A stretch of DNA of 64,000 nucleotides from Polynucleobacter alcilacus. GTDB taxonomy: Bacteria; Pseudomonadota; Gammaproteobacteria; Burkholderiales; Burkholderiaceae. Location of the stretch: assembly GCF_018881545.1 (NCBI RefSeq), contig NZ_JACVQD010000001.1:112380-176379 (forward strand), in the 5' to 3' direction. The first letter of the stretch is position 1. Each line of letters starts with the position of its first letter. The notes beneath the pieces are model-generated. The model saw nothing but the letters and a program-made list of their open reading frames with translations, made no database searches and was not told the origin of the DNA. The translations under genes were made by a program, and so were the position numbers. Shown here piece after piece: positions 1 to 11,462 of this stretch.

Positions 1-407
1 AGCAAGACAAGGGCATACTTGCTTGTCCTGTTTGCGATAGCATTGATATTACCCGTATGCCGTCTGCACCCCATATTGCCAAGTCTTCTTCTACGGAACT
101 GACGGTTTCTAAGGCTGATAATGGTAATTTAAGTGGTGACGTTGTGGCGCTTACCGGCGGTGACCATTCTGATCTGGAGGCTCAAGTTCAGGCAGCCTTT
201 TTAAAGGGGATGCGTGATCTGATGGGTAAATCTGAGGATGTTGGCAGTGGATTTGCCGAGGAAGCTCGAAAGATACATTACAAAGAGTCTCCTGAGCGCA
301 GTATTCGGGGTCAGACCACCTTGGATGAAGCCGAATCTCTCAGGGAAGAGGGTATTGAGGTATTAGCAGTACCTCTAATGCCAGCCTTTAAAAACACCCT
401 GCAGTAA
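1..407 (+). CDS. DUF1178 family protein, 3' part
   Basis: The reading frame is open from the left edge of the window (first full codon at base 3) to the TAA at 405-407, so the gene begins upstream. The first visible residues contain a CPVCDS motif followed by ITRMPSAPH. This matches the N-terminal zinc-ribbon-like CPxCG...KMPSAP segment of DUF1178 proteins, so the ATG at 57 is an internal Met and not the start. The rest is hydrophilic and ends in VLAVPLMPAFK. The function of the family is unknown. Confidence in the family rests on the CPxC-MPSAP pattern. Confidence 0.7.
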   Translation, partial: QDKGILACPVCDSIDITRMPSAPHIAKSSSTELTVSKADNGNLSGDVVALTGGDHSDLEAQVQAAFLKGMRDLMGKSEDVGSGFAEEARKIHYKESPERSIRGQTTLDEAESLREEGIEVLAVPLMPAFKNTLQ

Positions 408-587
408 ACCTCAAATCTAGTATTTAGATACTATTGGGTGAGATAGCCCAATCGATCCCATTTAATTACCCTTTGAATAGTTTCTGATCCTGCTTAAAAA
501 AAGTGCAGCGGCATTTGTTCTGCATTAAAAAAAATGTATTATGAAAAAAACTGTTTTTTTATCAATCTCTTTTTGGTGTCCTGAATC

Positions 588-2390
588 ATGTCCCTCTTCA
601 AAACCTTTGAAAAACTCAAACTCAAAACCAAGCTGATCATTGGTTTTTCATTAGTAGTGCTATTTTCAATCATCATTGCCGGCGCATCATTTTGGGCCTT
701 TGATGAGTTGACCGCTAATACGAAAAAGATTTACGAGAAAGATTTATTGGGAATTTCTTACTTACGGCAGCTCAATCGAGATGTCAACATTATTGGTCGT
801 GCAACCAACCGTTACATCTTAGCGGTGAATGCCGGGGATGGCGAAGGCGCGCAGAAAGCACTTGATACGATTGCGAAGACTAAAAAAACGCAGATGGAGC
901 TGTATGAAAAAGCCAAGGCTACGATTATTCGCCCTGCGTTAAAAGAAAAAATCGATGCAGTAAAGCCTGATTTAGAGGCTTACTACGCTGCCGTAGACAA
1001 GGTGGTGCTTGCTACCCAGACTAGCACCCCAGCAATATCAGGCTATAAAGCTATTATCGCGAAAGATTATCAGGATTTAGTTGCTAAACTTTCGGCGGAG
1101 ATCCGAGAGATCAGCGAGCTCAAAGCGCAGGGTGCAGAACAAAATATGGAAAAGGCCATGGAGATGGCCTCTTTTGTGAAAATTCTGCTTGGGTCGATGT
1201 TGGCGATTGCGATTCTCTTTGCTTTAGCTATTATTTACCTGGTCAATAAATCGATTAATGGACCTATTACCAGTTTGGCATCATCCATTAGCGATCTAGC
1301 CGAAGCTAAATTACACAACACTATCTCTAATACGGATTACGATAATGAAATTGGCACGATGGCCAAAGCCGTTGGTGTTCTACAGGTAAGTCTGCAAAAA
1401 GCAGATGCATTAGCCACTCAGGATCGTGAAAACAATATTAAGGCGCAAGAAACTACTAAGCAAATTGGCGAGATTATTTCTGCTGCAGCTGCTGGAGATT
1501 TCACAGCAGAAGTGCCATTGGCTGGCAAAGAAGGTTTCTTCCTCGACATCAGCACACAGGTCAATCGTTTAATCGATACCTCCCGTAAAGCATTCCAAGC
1601 GATTTCGAAGAATGCGACTGCATTGGCAAGTTCATCTGAAGAGTTGGCTGCTGTGAGTATGCAAATGAGTTCGAACGCAGAAGAAACTGCTGCCCAAGCT
1701 AAAGTAGTTTCAGGTGCTGCGGTTGAGGTGAGCTCAAATACCCAGACAGTGGCTGCAGGTGTAGAAGAGATGAGCGCGAGTATTCGGGAAATCTCCATCA
1801 ATGCAGTGGAGGCTTCTACGGTTGCTAATCAAGCGGTGCAAATTGCCCAAAGAACCAATACCACGATGGCGAAGTTAAGTGAGAGCAGTACTGAGATCGG
1901 TAGTGTCTTGAAAGTGATTTCTAGTATTGCTGAACAAACCAATCTCTTGGCACTCAATGCAACGATCGAGGCAGCCCGTGCGGGTGAGCTTGGTAAAGGT
2001 TTTGCGGTGGTAGCGAATGAGGTTAAAGAATTAGCAAGACAAACAGCGAAGGCTACTGAAGAAATCAGCGGCAGCATTACTGCTATTCAGTCTGATACCA
2101 ATGGTGCGATGGTTTCGATTGAAGAAATTTCAAACATCATTAACAAGATTAACGATATCTCTAGCTTAATTGCGAGTGCAGTAGAGGAGCAGGCAGCAAC
2201 TACTGGTGAAATGGGTCGTAGTGTTTCTACGGCAGCTTCTAGTAGCGCCAATATTGCTTCGAACATTGGCACGGTATCTGAGGCCGCACAGAGTACTACT
2301 GAGGGTGCCGCAAATACGCAAGTGGCAGCTTCTGATTTAGCCAAGATTGCTAGTGAACTTCAAGACTTGGTTTCCAAGTTTAAAGTTTGA
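588..2390 (+). CDS. Methyl-accepting chemotaxis protein (receptor of a chemosensory operon)
   Basis: A 600-residue inner-membrane receptor. TM1 is about residues 15-38, a helical periplasmic sensor of about 155 residues follows (four-helix-bundle MCP type), TM2 is about 195-219, then a HAMP region and a long cytoplasmic coiled coil. The tip motif ([19 protein letters not shown]) contacts CheA and CheW. Several segments fit the methylation consensus, e.g. [18 protein letters not shown] and SAVEEQAA, consistent with cheR and cheB downstream. There is no C-terminal NWETF-like tether for CheR/CheB; it ends LVSKFKV. First gene of the che-cyclase operon, 42 bp before cheA. The ligand cannot be told from sequence. 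Confidence 0.93.
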   Translation: MSLFKTFEKLKLKTKLIIGFSLVVLFSIIIAGASFWAFDELTANTKKIYEKDLLGISYLRQLNRDVNIIGRATNRYILAVNAGDGEGAQKALDTIAKTKKTQMELYEKAKATIIRPALKEKIDAVKPDLEAYYAAVDKVVLATQTSTPAISGYKAIIAKDYQDLVAKLSAEIREISELKAQGAEQNMEKAMEMASFVKILLGSMLAIAILFALAIIYLVNKSINGPITSLASSISDLAEAKLHNTISNTDYDNEIGTMAKAVGVLQVSLQKADALATQDRENNIKAQETTKQIGEIISAAAAGDFTAEVPLAGKEGFFLDISTQVNRLIDTSRKAFQAISKNATALASSSEELAAVSMQMSSNAEETAAQAKVVSGAAVEVSSNTQTVAAGVEEMSASIREISINAVEASTVANQAVQIAQRTNTTMAKLSESSTEIGSVLKVISSIAEQTNLLALNATIEAARAGELGKGFAVVANEVKELARQTAKATEEISGSITAIQSDTNGAMVSIEEISNIINKINDISSLIASAVEEQAATTGEMGRSVSTAASSSANIASNIGTVSEAAQSTTEGAANTQVAASDLAKIASELQDLVSKFKV

Positions 2391-2432
2391 GGAATAGATA
2401 GGCTTATTGATAGAACATCGGCATAGCAATCT

Positions 2433-4784
2433 ATGAATGATGACGACATTCTAGTTGAGTTCATCGTTGAGGCACGCGAGATTCTGGATCAGCTCGACCT
2501 CGATTTTGTCCAACTAGAAATCACCCCTGATGATAAAAAATTAGTTGGCAATATTTTCCGTGCCATGCACACGCTTAAAGGTAGTAGTGGATTTTTTGCC
2601 TTTAAGCGCCTGGAAAAGGTATCGCATGCAGGTGAGTCCTTATTGGGAAAAATTCGGGATGGGCAGTTAACGCTTGATACCCAAAAGGCAACTATTCTGC
2701 TTTCAGCTTTAGATTGCCTGAGAGTCATTATTGAAGGGATTGAAGCTACTCAAACTGAGCCTGCTGGTGATGACTCGGCATTGGTAGAGAATTTATTGGC
2801 GCTAGCGGCTGGTAAGGAAGCGAATGTAGTTGCTCAAGCAACGCAAACAACCCAAGCAACTCAAGCAACTCAAGCAACGCAAGCAACCCCGCCTGCTCAG
2901 CCAGCTGCCACTACTGAACCGCCAGCAGTTACTGCGCCTATTCCTGAGCCGACTAGTCAGGCTGTGGCTCCGGAGCCGCAAAGCGCCCCAGTCAAGTCCT
3001 CGCTTGCAATGACTTCAGAGGATAGTGAATCTACGGATCAAGTCTGGGCTCCAGACCCTGCAGATATTGTCAAAACCCAAGAATCTGCTGCACCAGTAAA
3101 AGTCAGCCTGGAGTTATTAGATCGGTTGATGAATTTAGTCAGCGAAATGGTTCTTGCTAGAAATCGCTTATTGCCATTCACGAATCAATTTAGCGATCAT
3201 GATTTTTCTAGTGCCGTACGCGTAGTCGATTTGCTAACTCTTGAGCTACAAGAGCGCATGATGAAAACCCGCATGCAACCGATTGCCCAGGTATGGACTA
3301 AATTTCCACGCTTGATGCGCGACGTTTCAAATCAATGCGGCAAGCAGGTCAGCTTAATACAAGAGGGTTCTGAAACGGAACTCGATAGAACTTTGCTAGA
3401 TGCCATTCGTGATCCCTTGGTACATATCATTCGCAATAGTATCGACCATGGTATCGAACTTCCTGAGGATCGTATCAGACTTGGTAAACCTGAATTAGGC
3501 AAAGTCTTATTGCGTGCCAGTCATGAAAATGGCATGGTGGTCATTGAGATTGCGGATGATGGGGCCGGCGTTGATTATGATCTGGTGCGTCAAAAGGCAA
3601 TCGAGAAGAATTTGATTCCTGCGCCACAAGCGCAAGATCTATCTGACCTGCAGTTACTGGAATATATATTCTTACCGGGCTTCTCGACGAAGAGCCAAGT
3701 AAGCAATCTCTCTGGAAGAGGGGTTGGAATGGATGTTGTGAAAACCAATATCTCCAATATTGGTGGATCAATTGATATCAACAGTAAACGCGGTGTTGGC
3801 ACAACCATCCGTTTAAAAATCCCCTTGACTCTAGCGATCATGCCGGCATTATTTGTGCGCTGTGGCTCCGAGCCCTATGCGATCCCACAAAATAGCGTTT
3901 TGGAGATGGTACGCTTAGATTTAAGTGCTGACACGACAGGCTTAGAGGATTTTTATGGCACTCCGGTATTCAGATTGCGTAATCAGCTAGTCCCCATTTT
4001 ATTTTTGAACCACCAGCTTGAAGTCAGCAAAGATTTACCAGCGGAAGATGCTATTTTGAATATTGCGATTTTGCAATCCTCGGGCATTCGTTTTGGTTTG
4101 GTGGTTGATGAGGTTCTGAATATGCAAGAAGTGGTTGTCAAACCCCTTGGACCATTGCTCAAAGATGTGACAGATTTTGCTGGTGCAACGATTTTAGGTA
4201 ATGGTCGAGTAGCACTGATTTTGGATATTGACGGTATTGCGATTCAGTCTGGCATGGTTGCCAAGATTCAGTCTCGCCCATTGAATGCCGACAGTACACA
4301 AGAGGAGGCATCTGAAGAAGATGTAGCGATGCTGTCATTTGAGCTTGAAGGCCAATCCCGTTTAGCGATTTATCTGGATCATGTTGAGCGTTTGGAAATG
4401 ATTTCACCAAAACAAGTTCAACGGAACGGCAATCGCGATGTCATTCAGTATGGTAATGAGATCATGCATTTGCTCTACCTCAACCACTATATTGAGGGTG
4501 CCAAAAAGGGTAAAGCGTCATCAACCGAGGATGAAGTGATTCCGGTCATTGTTCATTACACCAATGACATACCAGTTGGACTAGTTGTTAGCCAAGTTCA
4601 TGACATCATTCATGTTTCCAAGAATTTGCATGAGGCTAATCCACCGCAAAAAGGCTTGCTTGGTTGTGTTTCTTTAAATGATCAGGTGATTAACGTGATT
4701 GATTTACAAGAAATTTTGATGATGCGTAATTTGCAGGAGAATTCGAAAGAATACCCAGCGGTCATTGATATGGATATGAACTAA
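2433..4784 (+). CDS. cheA: Chemosensory histidine kinase CheA, no recognisable P2, two C-terminal CheW-like domains
   Basis: 783 residues. The N-terminal Hpt domain carries the phosphorylatable His46 in AMHTLKGSSGF. Residues about 125-220 are a low-complexity Q/A/T/P linker where a P2 (CheY/CheB-docking) domain would be expected; I see no folded P2. The dimerisation helices follow (SLELLDRLMNLVSEMV), then the ATPase with the N box around Asn335 (HIIRNSIDHG) and glycine boxes ADDGAGVD and GRGVGMDVV. The C-terminus holds a CheW-like domain (about 465-600) and what looks like a second one (about 630-770). The stop overlaps the cheW start (TAATG). Role: receptor-controlled autophosphorylation, passing phosphate to CheB and the REC-cyclase. 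Confidence 0.95.
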   Translation: MNDDDILVEFIVEAREILDQLDLDFVQLEITPDDKKLVGNIFRAMHTLKGSSGFFAFKRLEKVSHAGESLLGKIRDGQLTLDTQKATILLSALDCLRVIIEGIEATQTEPAGDDSALVENLLALAAGKEANVVAQATQTTQATQATQATQATPPAQPAATTEPPAVTAPIPEPTSQAVAPEPQSAPVKSSLAMTSEDSESTDQVWAPDPADIVKTQESAAPVKVSLELLDRLMNLVSEMVLARNRLLPFTNQFSDHDFSSAVRVVDLLTLELQERMMKTRMQPIAQVWTKFPRLMRDVSNQCGKQVSLIQEGSETELDRTLLDAIRDPLVHIIRNSIDHGIELPEDRIRLGKPELGKVLLRASHENGMVVIEIADDGAGVDYDLVRQKAIEKNLIPAPQAQDLSDLQLLEYIFLPGFSTKSQVSNLSGRGVGMDVVKTNISNIGGSIDINSKRGVGTTIRLKIPLTLAIMPALFVRCGSEPYAIPQNSVLEMVRLDLSADTTGLEDFYGTPVFRLRNQLVPILFLNHQLEVSKDLPAEDAILNIAILQSSGIRFGLVVDEVLNMQEVVVKPLGPLLKDVTDFAGATILGNGRVALILDIDGIAIQSGMVAKIQSRPLNADSTQEEASEEDVAMLSFELEGQSRLAIYLDHVERLEMISPKQVQRNGNRDVIQYGNEIMHLLYLNHYIEGAKKGKASSTEDEVIPVIVHYTNDIPVGLVVSQVHDIIHVSKNLHEANPPQKGLLGCVSLNDQVINVIDLQEILMMRNLQENSKEYPAVIDMDMN
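2835..2888 (+). repeat. Six tandem 9-bp units in the cheA linker
   Basis: Six head-to-tail copies of a 9-bp unit close to CAAGCAACT (one unit CAAACAACC, others varying only in the last base). The repeat is in frame and encodes a QAT/QTT run between the Hpt domain and the kinase core. A multiple-of-three unit lets copy number change without a frameshift, so linker length could vary between strains. Confidence 0.85.
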
Positions 4785-5242
4785 TGAGTATTTCTACAGA
4801 TTTTGTGACTTTCTATTTAGGTGGTCATTACTTTGGCATCAATGCGACTGATGTCCTTGAGCTGAATCGAAATTTGGAAGTGACACCAGTTCCGAAAAGT
4901 GCCAAGACTGTACGCGGCATTATGAATTTACGGGGCCAGTTGGTGCCTGCAATTGATATGTATGAGAGATTGCATCTGGAGCGTGAATCAGGATTGACGG
5001 AATCGATTAGCATTATTTTGCGTAGCGATGGCTTCCTGGTTGCTCTTTTGGTGGACGATGTAGGCGAAATTCTGACGCTAGACCAAGATACGTTTGAGCC
5101 TCCTCCCAGCATTTTTTCTGTGGTCTCTAGGGAGCTAGTGCTGGGCGTCCATAAGTTGAGTGATCGGCTATTATTGATCTTGGATCCGAAGTTAATTAAC
5201 CAACGCACAGAAAAGGCTAAAAATCAGCTGCTGATAGCCTAA
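4784..5242 (+). CDS. cheW: CheW coupling protein
   Basis: 152 residues, one CheW domain. It starts with DFVTFYLGGHYFGI, the usual first strand, and carries the NLRGQLVPAID segment and the LVDDVGEIL strand typical of CheW. It links the MCP tip to CheA in the cytoplasmic array. The ATG overlaps the cheA stop by one base (TAATG), so translation is probably coupled. A perfect 20-bp palindrome begins within its stop codon region. Confidence 0.92.
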   Translation: MSISTDFVTFYLGGHYFGINATDVLELNRNLEVTPVPKSAKTVRGIMNLRGQLVPAIDMYERLHLERESGLTESISIILRSDGFLVALLVDDVGEILTLDQDTFEPPPSIFSVVSRELVLGVHKLSDRLLLILDPKLINQRTEKAKNQLLIA

Positions 5243-5260
5243 TGGATTGCGCAATCCATT
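5241..5260. repeat. Perfect 20-bp palindrome between cheW and cheB
   Basis: The ten bases AATGGATTGC are followed directly by their reverse complement. In RNA this gives an 8-bp stem with a GCGC loop. No T-run follows, so it is not an ordinary intrinsic terminator. It could be an mRNA processing or stability hairpin within the operon, or an operator for an internal cheB promoter. Confidence 0.6.
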
Positions 5261-5299
5261 CCCTGTTCTACCTATACTCGTATTTTTGTGGATTAAGTA

Positions 5300-6457
5300 A
5301 TGAAGTTTGAAGATAAAATTCGAGTGCTGATTGTGGATGATTCTGCGGTAATGCGCCGCATCATCATGAACTCCTTAATGAAGCACCCTGAAATTGAGGT
5401 TGTAGGAACTGCTGCCAATGGTCTGTTGGCAATCGAATCCATCAAACGCTCTAATCCCGATATTGTCACTTTGGATGTAGAAATGCCAGAGATGGATGGC
5501 ATTACCGCCTTGCGAGAAATTCGGAAGATTTATCCTGTATTACCGATCATCATGTTTAGCTCTTTAACCCAAAGAGGGGCTAAGGCTACGATGGATGCCT
5601 TAACTTATGGGGCTAGTGATTATGTAGGCAAGCCTCAAGCCTCAGCTGATCCTGCCGATGCCTACAAAGTCCTAGAAGATAATTTGATTCCCAAGATTAA
5701 GGCCCTGTGTCAACGGGCAACTGGGGATGGCAATAAGCCCACATCTATTAAAGAGCGTGGCGCAGCTCGCCGGGAAGCGCTCTCTATACCGGTCCCAGAA
5801 AAAATTACCGCAATACCGAGTAATCAAACTCCGCCTATGGCCAGCACGAAGGTAGTCAGGCCAGAGGGGCGGCCACTCTATCCGGTAGATGCTCTTTGTA
5901 TTGGCGTCTCTACCGGAGGCCCAGCAGCCTTAATGAAGGTTTTTGAAATGTGGCGTACGCCTCTCTCGGTACCCATCTTTATCGTCCAGCATATGCCGCC
6001 AAAGTTCACCACTTTATTGGCCGCCCGCCTAACTGAAGTTGGCGTGATGCCGGTGCAGGAGCCCTATGAGGGTCAAGAGGCATTAGCAGGACAGGCTTAT
6101 TTAGCACCCGGTGGCTACCATTTAGAGCTTAGACGGAAGGGTGCAAAAGTCTTTATGCATTTGAATGAAGACCCTCCTGAGAATTCTTGTAGGCCGGCGG
6201 TAGATGTTTTATTTAGAAGTGCGGCAAAAGTATATGGACAGTCTTTATTAGCTGTCGTGCTCACGGGTATGGGCTACGATGGTTTACGTGGGGCAGAGGA
6301 TATTATTCGCAGCAATGGCGTAGTGTTAGCACAAGACGAGGCCACCAGCGTGATTTGGGGAATGCCAGGCGCAATAGCGCAAGCAGATTTAGCCGAGAAA
6401 GTGCTACCTCTTGAGTCCATTCCTGATGAAATCCTGTTTCGGACTCAATTGAAATGA
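5300..6457 (+). CDS. cheB: Chemotaxis response regulator / protein-glutamate methylesterase CheB
   Basis: 385 residues. The N-terminal receiver has acidic residues in VDDSAVMRR and phospho-acceptor Asp59 (VTLDVEMPEMDG). After a linker of about 50 residues comes the methylesterase domain with the expected triad: Ser204 (GVSTGGPAA), His231 (VQHMPPKF) and Asp327 (GMGYDGLRG). It demethylates or deamidates MCP glutamyl residues when phosphorylated by CheA. Its stop overlaps the cheR start (ATGA). In this operon it is one of only two receiver proteins that can accept phosphate from CheA. Confidence 0.96.
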   Translation: MKFEDKIRVLIVDDSAVMRRIIMNSLMKHPEIEVVGTAANGLLAIESIKRSNPDIVTLDVEMPEMDGITALREIRKIYPVLPIIMFSSLTQRGAKATMDALTYGASDYVGKPQASADPADAYKVLEDNLIPKIKALCQRATGDGNKPTSIKERGAARREALSIPVPEKITAIPSNQTPPMASTKVVRPEGRPLYPVDALCIGVSTGGPAALMKVFEMWRTPLSVPIFIVQHMPPKFTTLLAARLTEVGVMPVQEPYEGQEALAGQAYLAPGGYHLELRRKGAKVFMHLNEDPPENSCRPAVDVLFRSAAKVYGQSLLAVVLTGMGYDGLRGAEDIIRSNGVVLAQDEATSVIWGMPGAIAQADLAEKVLPLESIPDEILFRTQLK

Positions 6458-7296
6458 ATGTAGAAATGAGCCCAATTGATCAAGCGGATATTGAGAGTTT
6501 TTTTAATTTAGTAGAAAAAAATATAGGCGTTGCCTTAGATTCAAGTAAGGCTTATTTAATTCAGTCTCGTCTCTCAAGCATTGTTGCTGAGCATCGTTTT
6601 GCAGGACTCGCAGCTCTATTGCGGTTCTTAATAACCAACCCCGTTGGTGATATTCATTGGCAGGCTTTTGAAGCAATGACCACCAATGAAACCAGTTTTT
6701 ACAGGGACACTAGTCCATTTGAAGTTCTTAAAACGACCATTATTCCAGACCTGATTCAGAAACGTAAAGACTCACGCGAGCTAAACATCTGGTCTGCGGC
6801 ATCCTCTACCGGTCAAGAACCCTATAGTATTGCTATGCTCTTGCGTGAACATTTTCCAGAGCTCGGGGGATGGAATATTCGGATTTTGGCCACCGATATA
6901 TCTGAGCAGGCACTGGAAAAAGCCAGTTTAGGTATTTATAACCAAACTGAGGTACAGCGCGGCCTCACTGAGACGCAGATTCAGAGACATTTTAAGAAAT
7001 TACCCAATGGCCATTATGAAATTAGCGCCGATCTGCGAAGCATGGTGCAATTTAAACAGATGAACCTGATTCAAGACTGGCCTTTGATGCCAAAATTTGA
7101 TTTAATTTTGATTCGTAATGTGTTGATTTACTTTAACCAGGACACGAAAGCCAAAATCGTGAAACGAATCTATTCACAGCTGCTAGATTCTTCATCTTAT
7201 TTAATTCTGGGTTCGTCAGAATCAATCTTATTTGATCAGACCTATCAAATTGTGCAGTTAGACAGAGTTTCTTATTATCAAAAAAAGAGAATTTAA
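6454..7296 (+). CDS. cheR: Chemotaxis protein methyltransferase CheR
   Basis: 280 residues. The N-terminal helical domain includes a KAYLIQSRLSSI segment typical of CheR. The SAM-dependent methyltransferase core has TTNETSFYRD, WSAASSTGQEPYSIAM (SAM loop), ATDISEQALEKA (acidic loop) and LILIRNVLIYF. It adds methyl groups to MCP glutamates and opposes CheB. No TPR or other extension is present. It overlaps cheB by four bases and is followed 15 bp later by the REC-cyclase gene, so all six genes look like one transcript. Confidence 0.95.
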   Translation: MNVEMSPIDQADIESFFNLVEKNIGVALDSSKAYLIQSRLSSIVAEHRFAGLAALLRFLITNPVGDIHWQAFEAMTTNETSFYRDTSPFEVLKTTIIPDLIQKRKDSRELNIWSAASSTGQEPYSIAMLLREHFPELGGWNIRILATDISEQALEKASLGIYNQTEVQRGLTETQIQRHFKKLPNGHYEISADLRSMVQFKQMNLIQDWPLMPKFDLILIRNVLIYFNQDTKAKIVKRIYSQLLDSSSYLILGSSESILFDQTYQIVQLDRVSYYQKKRI

Positions 7297-7311
7297 TTCG
7301 AGGCAGGGTAT

Positions 7312-9265
<1,954 letters not shown>

Positions 9266-9288
9266 TTTCTAGGAAATAGAGCATACCA

Positions 9289-9942
9289 GTGAATTTTTAT
9301 GACATCCTTGCGCAACTTGCGCATGGGATTTCCTATACCGTTCTGGTCACATTGGTTTGTAGTGCTACGGGCCTGGTGATTGGATTAACACTAGCCTGTC
9401 TTCGCCGTCTGTCTATTCCTGGCCTAACCCCACTTATTGATGTCTATACCTATGTGTTTCGGGGTGTGCCAGTCCTCGTATTGCTTTTCATGGTGTATTT
9501 TGGTTTGCCCAGTGTCGGTATTAAAGTGCCGCCCTTGATGGCGATGGCAATGAGTCTGGGACTCGTTACTTCTGCCTACCTGGCCGAGGTCTTTCGTGGC
9601 GCCTTTAATTCAGTAGACGCGATGGAGATTTTGGCTGGTGAAGCCATGGGCATGAGCAGACTACAAATTCTTTGGTATATCGACTTACCGCAAATGCTGC
9701 GTTTCTCTGTTCCCGGCATGATTAATGAGTTCACCTCGGTATTAAAGTATTCCCCTTTTGCTTATACAGTAGGCATTCCTGAGATTACCAAACAAGCAAT
9801 CGCTTTAACTTCCACTACCTTGCGTGGGGTTGAGGTGTATTTTGCGGTTGGCTTATTGTATTTTGCAATTTATCGTATTTTATTGGGTGGCATTCAACTC
9901 ATTAACCGCCATTACGCAATACCGGGCTTAGGCAAAGCATGA
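9289..9942 (+). CDS. Polar amino-acid ABC transporter permease (HisM/GlnP type)
   Basis: 217 residues with five predicted membrane helices and the EAA-like loop (AGEAMGMSRLQILWYIDLPQ) that docks on the ATPase. The start is GTG (9289), preceded by AGGAAA. It forms a transmembrane half with the second permease encoded at 10711. The two permeases are about the same length but clearly different in sequence, as in heterodimeric polar amino-acid importers. Confidence 0.88.
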   Translation: MNFYDILAQLAHGISYTVLVTLVCSATGLVIGLTLACLRRLSIPGLTPLIDVYTYVFRGVPVLVLLFMVYFGLPSVGIKVPPLMAMAMSLGLVTSAYLAEVFRGAFNSVDAMEILAGEAMGMSRLQILWYIDLPQMLRFSVPGMINEFTSVLKYSPFAYTVGIPEITKQAIALTSTTLRGVEVYFAVGLLYFAIYRILLGGIQLINRHYAIPGLGKA

Positions 9943-9976
9943 GATACCAATACAGTGATTTAAGAGAGGCCGCATC

Positions 9977-10714
9977 ATGTCGTTAATTCAGGTCCGTGAT
10001 TTAAAGAAGGTATTTGGAGAGCAGGTCGTACTTTCCGATATCAACTTTGATGTTCATGATGGGCAGGTGAGGGTATTAATGGGTGCTTCAGGCTCAGGTA
10101 AATCAACCCTATTACAGTGCCTCAACCGCTTAGAAGACCCTACTTCTGGATCGATTATTTTTCGTGGCAAAGAGGTAGCGGGTCCAGGTGTTGATGTCCG
10201 AGCATTACGCAAACAAATTGGTTTTGTGTTCCAGCAGTTTGCCCTCTATAGCCACTTGACCGTATTAGAGAACGTCACTTTGGCATTAAAAATTCTGGAA
10301 GGAATGAAAAAACAGGAAGCCAATGAAAAAGCCTTGGCGACATTAGAAAAATTTGGTATGGCAATACATCAACACAAATATCCAGCTCAGCTCTCTGGCG
10401 GTCAACAACAGCGGGTGGCGATTGCGCGAGCCTTAGCAATGGACCCTGCTGTATTGGTACTGGATGAACCCACCTCAGCTTTAGATCCCATCATGTCACG
10501 AGATGTGGCAGACCTGATTAACCATCTTCATGATTCCGGTATCACAATGCTCTGTGTCACCCATGACTTGAGTTTGGCTCAAAATATTTCTGATACGGTG
10601 ATGTTTTTAGATAAAGGCATTATTCGAGCCGACGATAAAATTTCGGTATTGGCCAGTGACAAATCTGATCCAGATATTCAAGCATTCTTTGGCAATAAGG
10701 ATGGCTTTAAATGA
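9977..10714 (+). CDS. Polar amino-acid ABC transporter ATP-binding protein
   Basis: 245 residues with Walker A GASGSGKST, Q-loop VFQQFALYSHLTVLENV, signature [15 protein letters not shown], Walker [14 protein letters not shown] and switch His (VTHDLSLA). This is the GlnQ/HisP class of amino-acid import ATPases and energises the two permeases around it. Its stop overlaps the next start (ATGA). Confidence 0.93.
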   Translation: MSLIQVRDLKKVFGEQVVLSDINFDVHDGQVRVLMGASGSGKSTLLQCLNRLEDPTSGSIIFRGKEVAGPGVDVRALRKQIGFVFQQFALYSHLTVLENVTLALKILEGMKKQEANEKALATLEKFGMAIHQHKYPAQLSGGQQQRVAIARALAMDPAVLVLDEPTSALDPIMSRDVADLINHLHDSGITMLCVTHDLSLAQNISDTVMFLDKGIIRADDKISVLASDKSDPDIQAFFGNKDGFK

Positions 10715-11388
10715 ATGCTTGGAAGATCTTTGAGACCGACCTGATTACACAGATGCCGCAAATCTTGGCGGGCCTAGTCAATACGCTGAAACTCGCTGGA
10801 TTAATTAGTGTGACTGGATTGCTTTTGGGTATCGTAGTGTTTTATTTGGCTATTAGTAAAAATTTCTGGATTCGGACTGTTACTAATTCCTATATCTCTT
10901 TCTTTATTGGCATGCCCTTAATCGTATTACTCTTTTTAATGTATTACGGCTTGCCGCAATGGGGTATCCGTATGGATCCCTTTGTAGTTGCCACTATTGG
11001 CTTTACTTTAAATGTAGCAGCCTATAACGCGGCGTACATGAAGACGGCCTACAACGGCTTGAATTTTATTCAACTGGAGGCTGCTGCTGCCCAAGGATTT
11101 AATCCATTGCAAATTTTTCGTCTCATTACCTTACCGCAAGTAATAAGGTTATCAATACCGGCCTTAACCAACCAGGTGATCGGAAACTTAAAAGACAGTT
11201 CGGTAGCATTTTTAATTCAGTACACGGAGTTTTTTGCGCGGATGCAAGAGTTGGCCGCCAGCAACTTTCAGTTCTTCAAGGCCTACTTATTAACCGCCCT
11301 TGTTTACTTAGCAATGGTTTCAGTAATCGTATTGTGTGCTCGTGCCATTGAGCGCCGGGTGGTGTTTCCGACAGCACAGTCTAATTGA
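10711..11388 (+). CDS. Polar amino-acid ABC transporter permease, second subunit
   Basis: 225 residues, multi-helix HisM/GlnP-type permease with an EAA-like loop (LEAAAAQGFNPLQIFRLITL). It overlaps the ATPase gene by four bases and closes the operon, which ends at the terminator at 11411-11440. The specific amino acid cannot be assigned from sequence. Confidence 0.88.
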   Translation: MNAWKIFETDLITQMPQILAGLVNTLKLAGLISVTGLLLGIVVFYLAISKNFWIRTVTNSYISFFIGMPLIVLLFLMYYGLPQWGIRMDPFVVATIGFTLNVAAYNAAYMKTAYNGLNFIQLEAAAAQGFNPLQIFRLITLPQVIRLSIPALTNQVIGNLKDSSVAFLIQYTEFFARMQELAASNFQFFKAYLLTALVYLAMVSVIVLCARAIERRVVFPTAQSN

Positions 11389-11410
11389 CATAAATTCATT
11401 TAGCCCAATA

Positions 11411-11440
11411 AAAAAGCGACCCGAAGGTCGCTATTTTTTA
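11411..11440. terminator. Intrinsic terminator between convergent operons
   Basis: Stem GCGACC (11416-11421) / GGTCGC (11426-11431) with loop CGAA, flanked by an A-run on the left and TATTTTTT on the right. The A/T flanks let it work in both directions, for the ABC operon on + and for mmsA on -. Confidence 0.9.
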
Positions 11441-11462
11441 TTCCCAAAACCTGCTGGCAATA

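Noticed and set aside
57..407. ATG at 57 as start of a 116-residue protein
   Set aside because: The frame is open to the window edge and the residues before the ATG contain the CPxC motif of DUF1178, so the true start lies upstream.
544..560. A7-CTG-T7 symmetry upstream of the MCP gene as a terminator
   Set aside because: The arms are pure A/T, too weak for a stable terminator; it may only be a bendable promoter tract.
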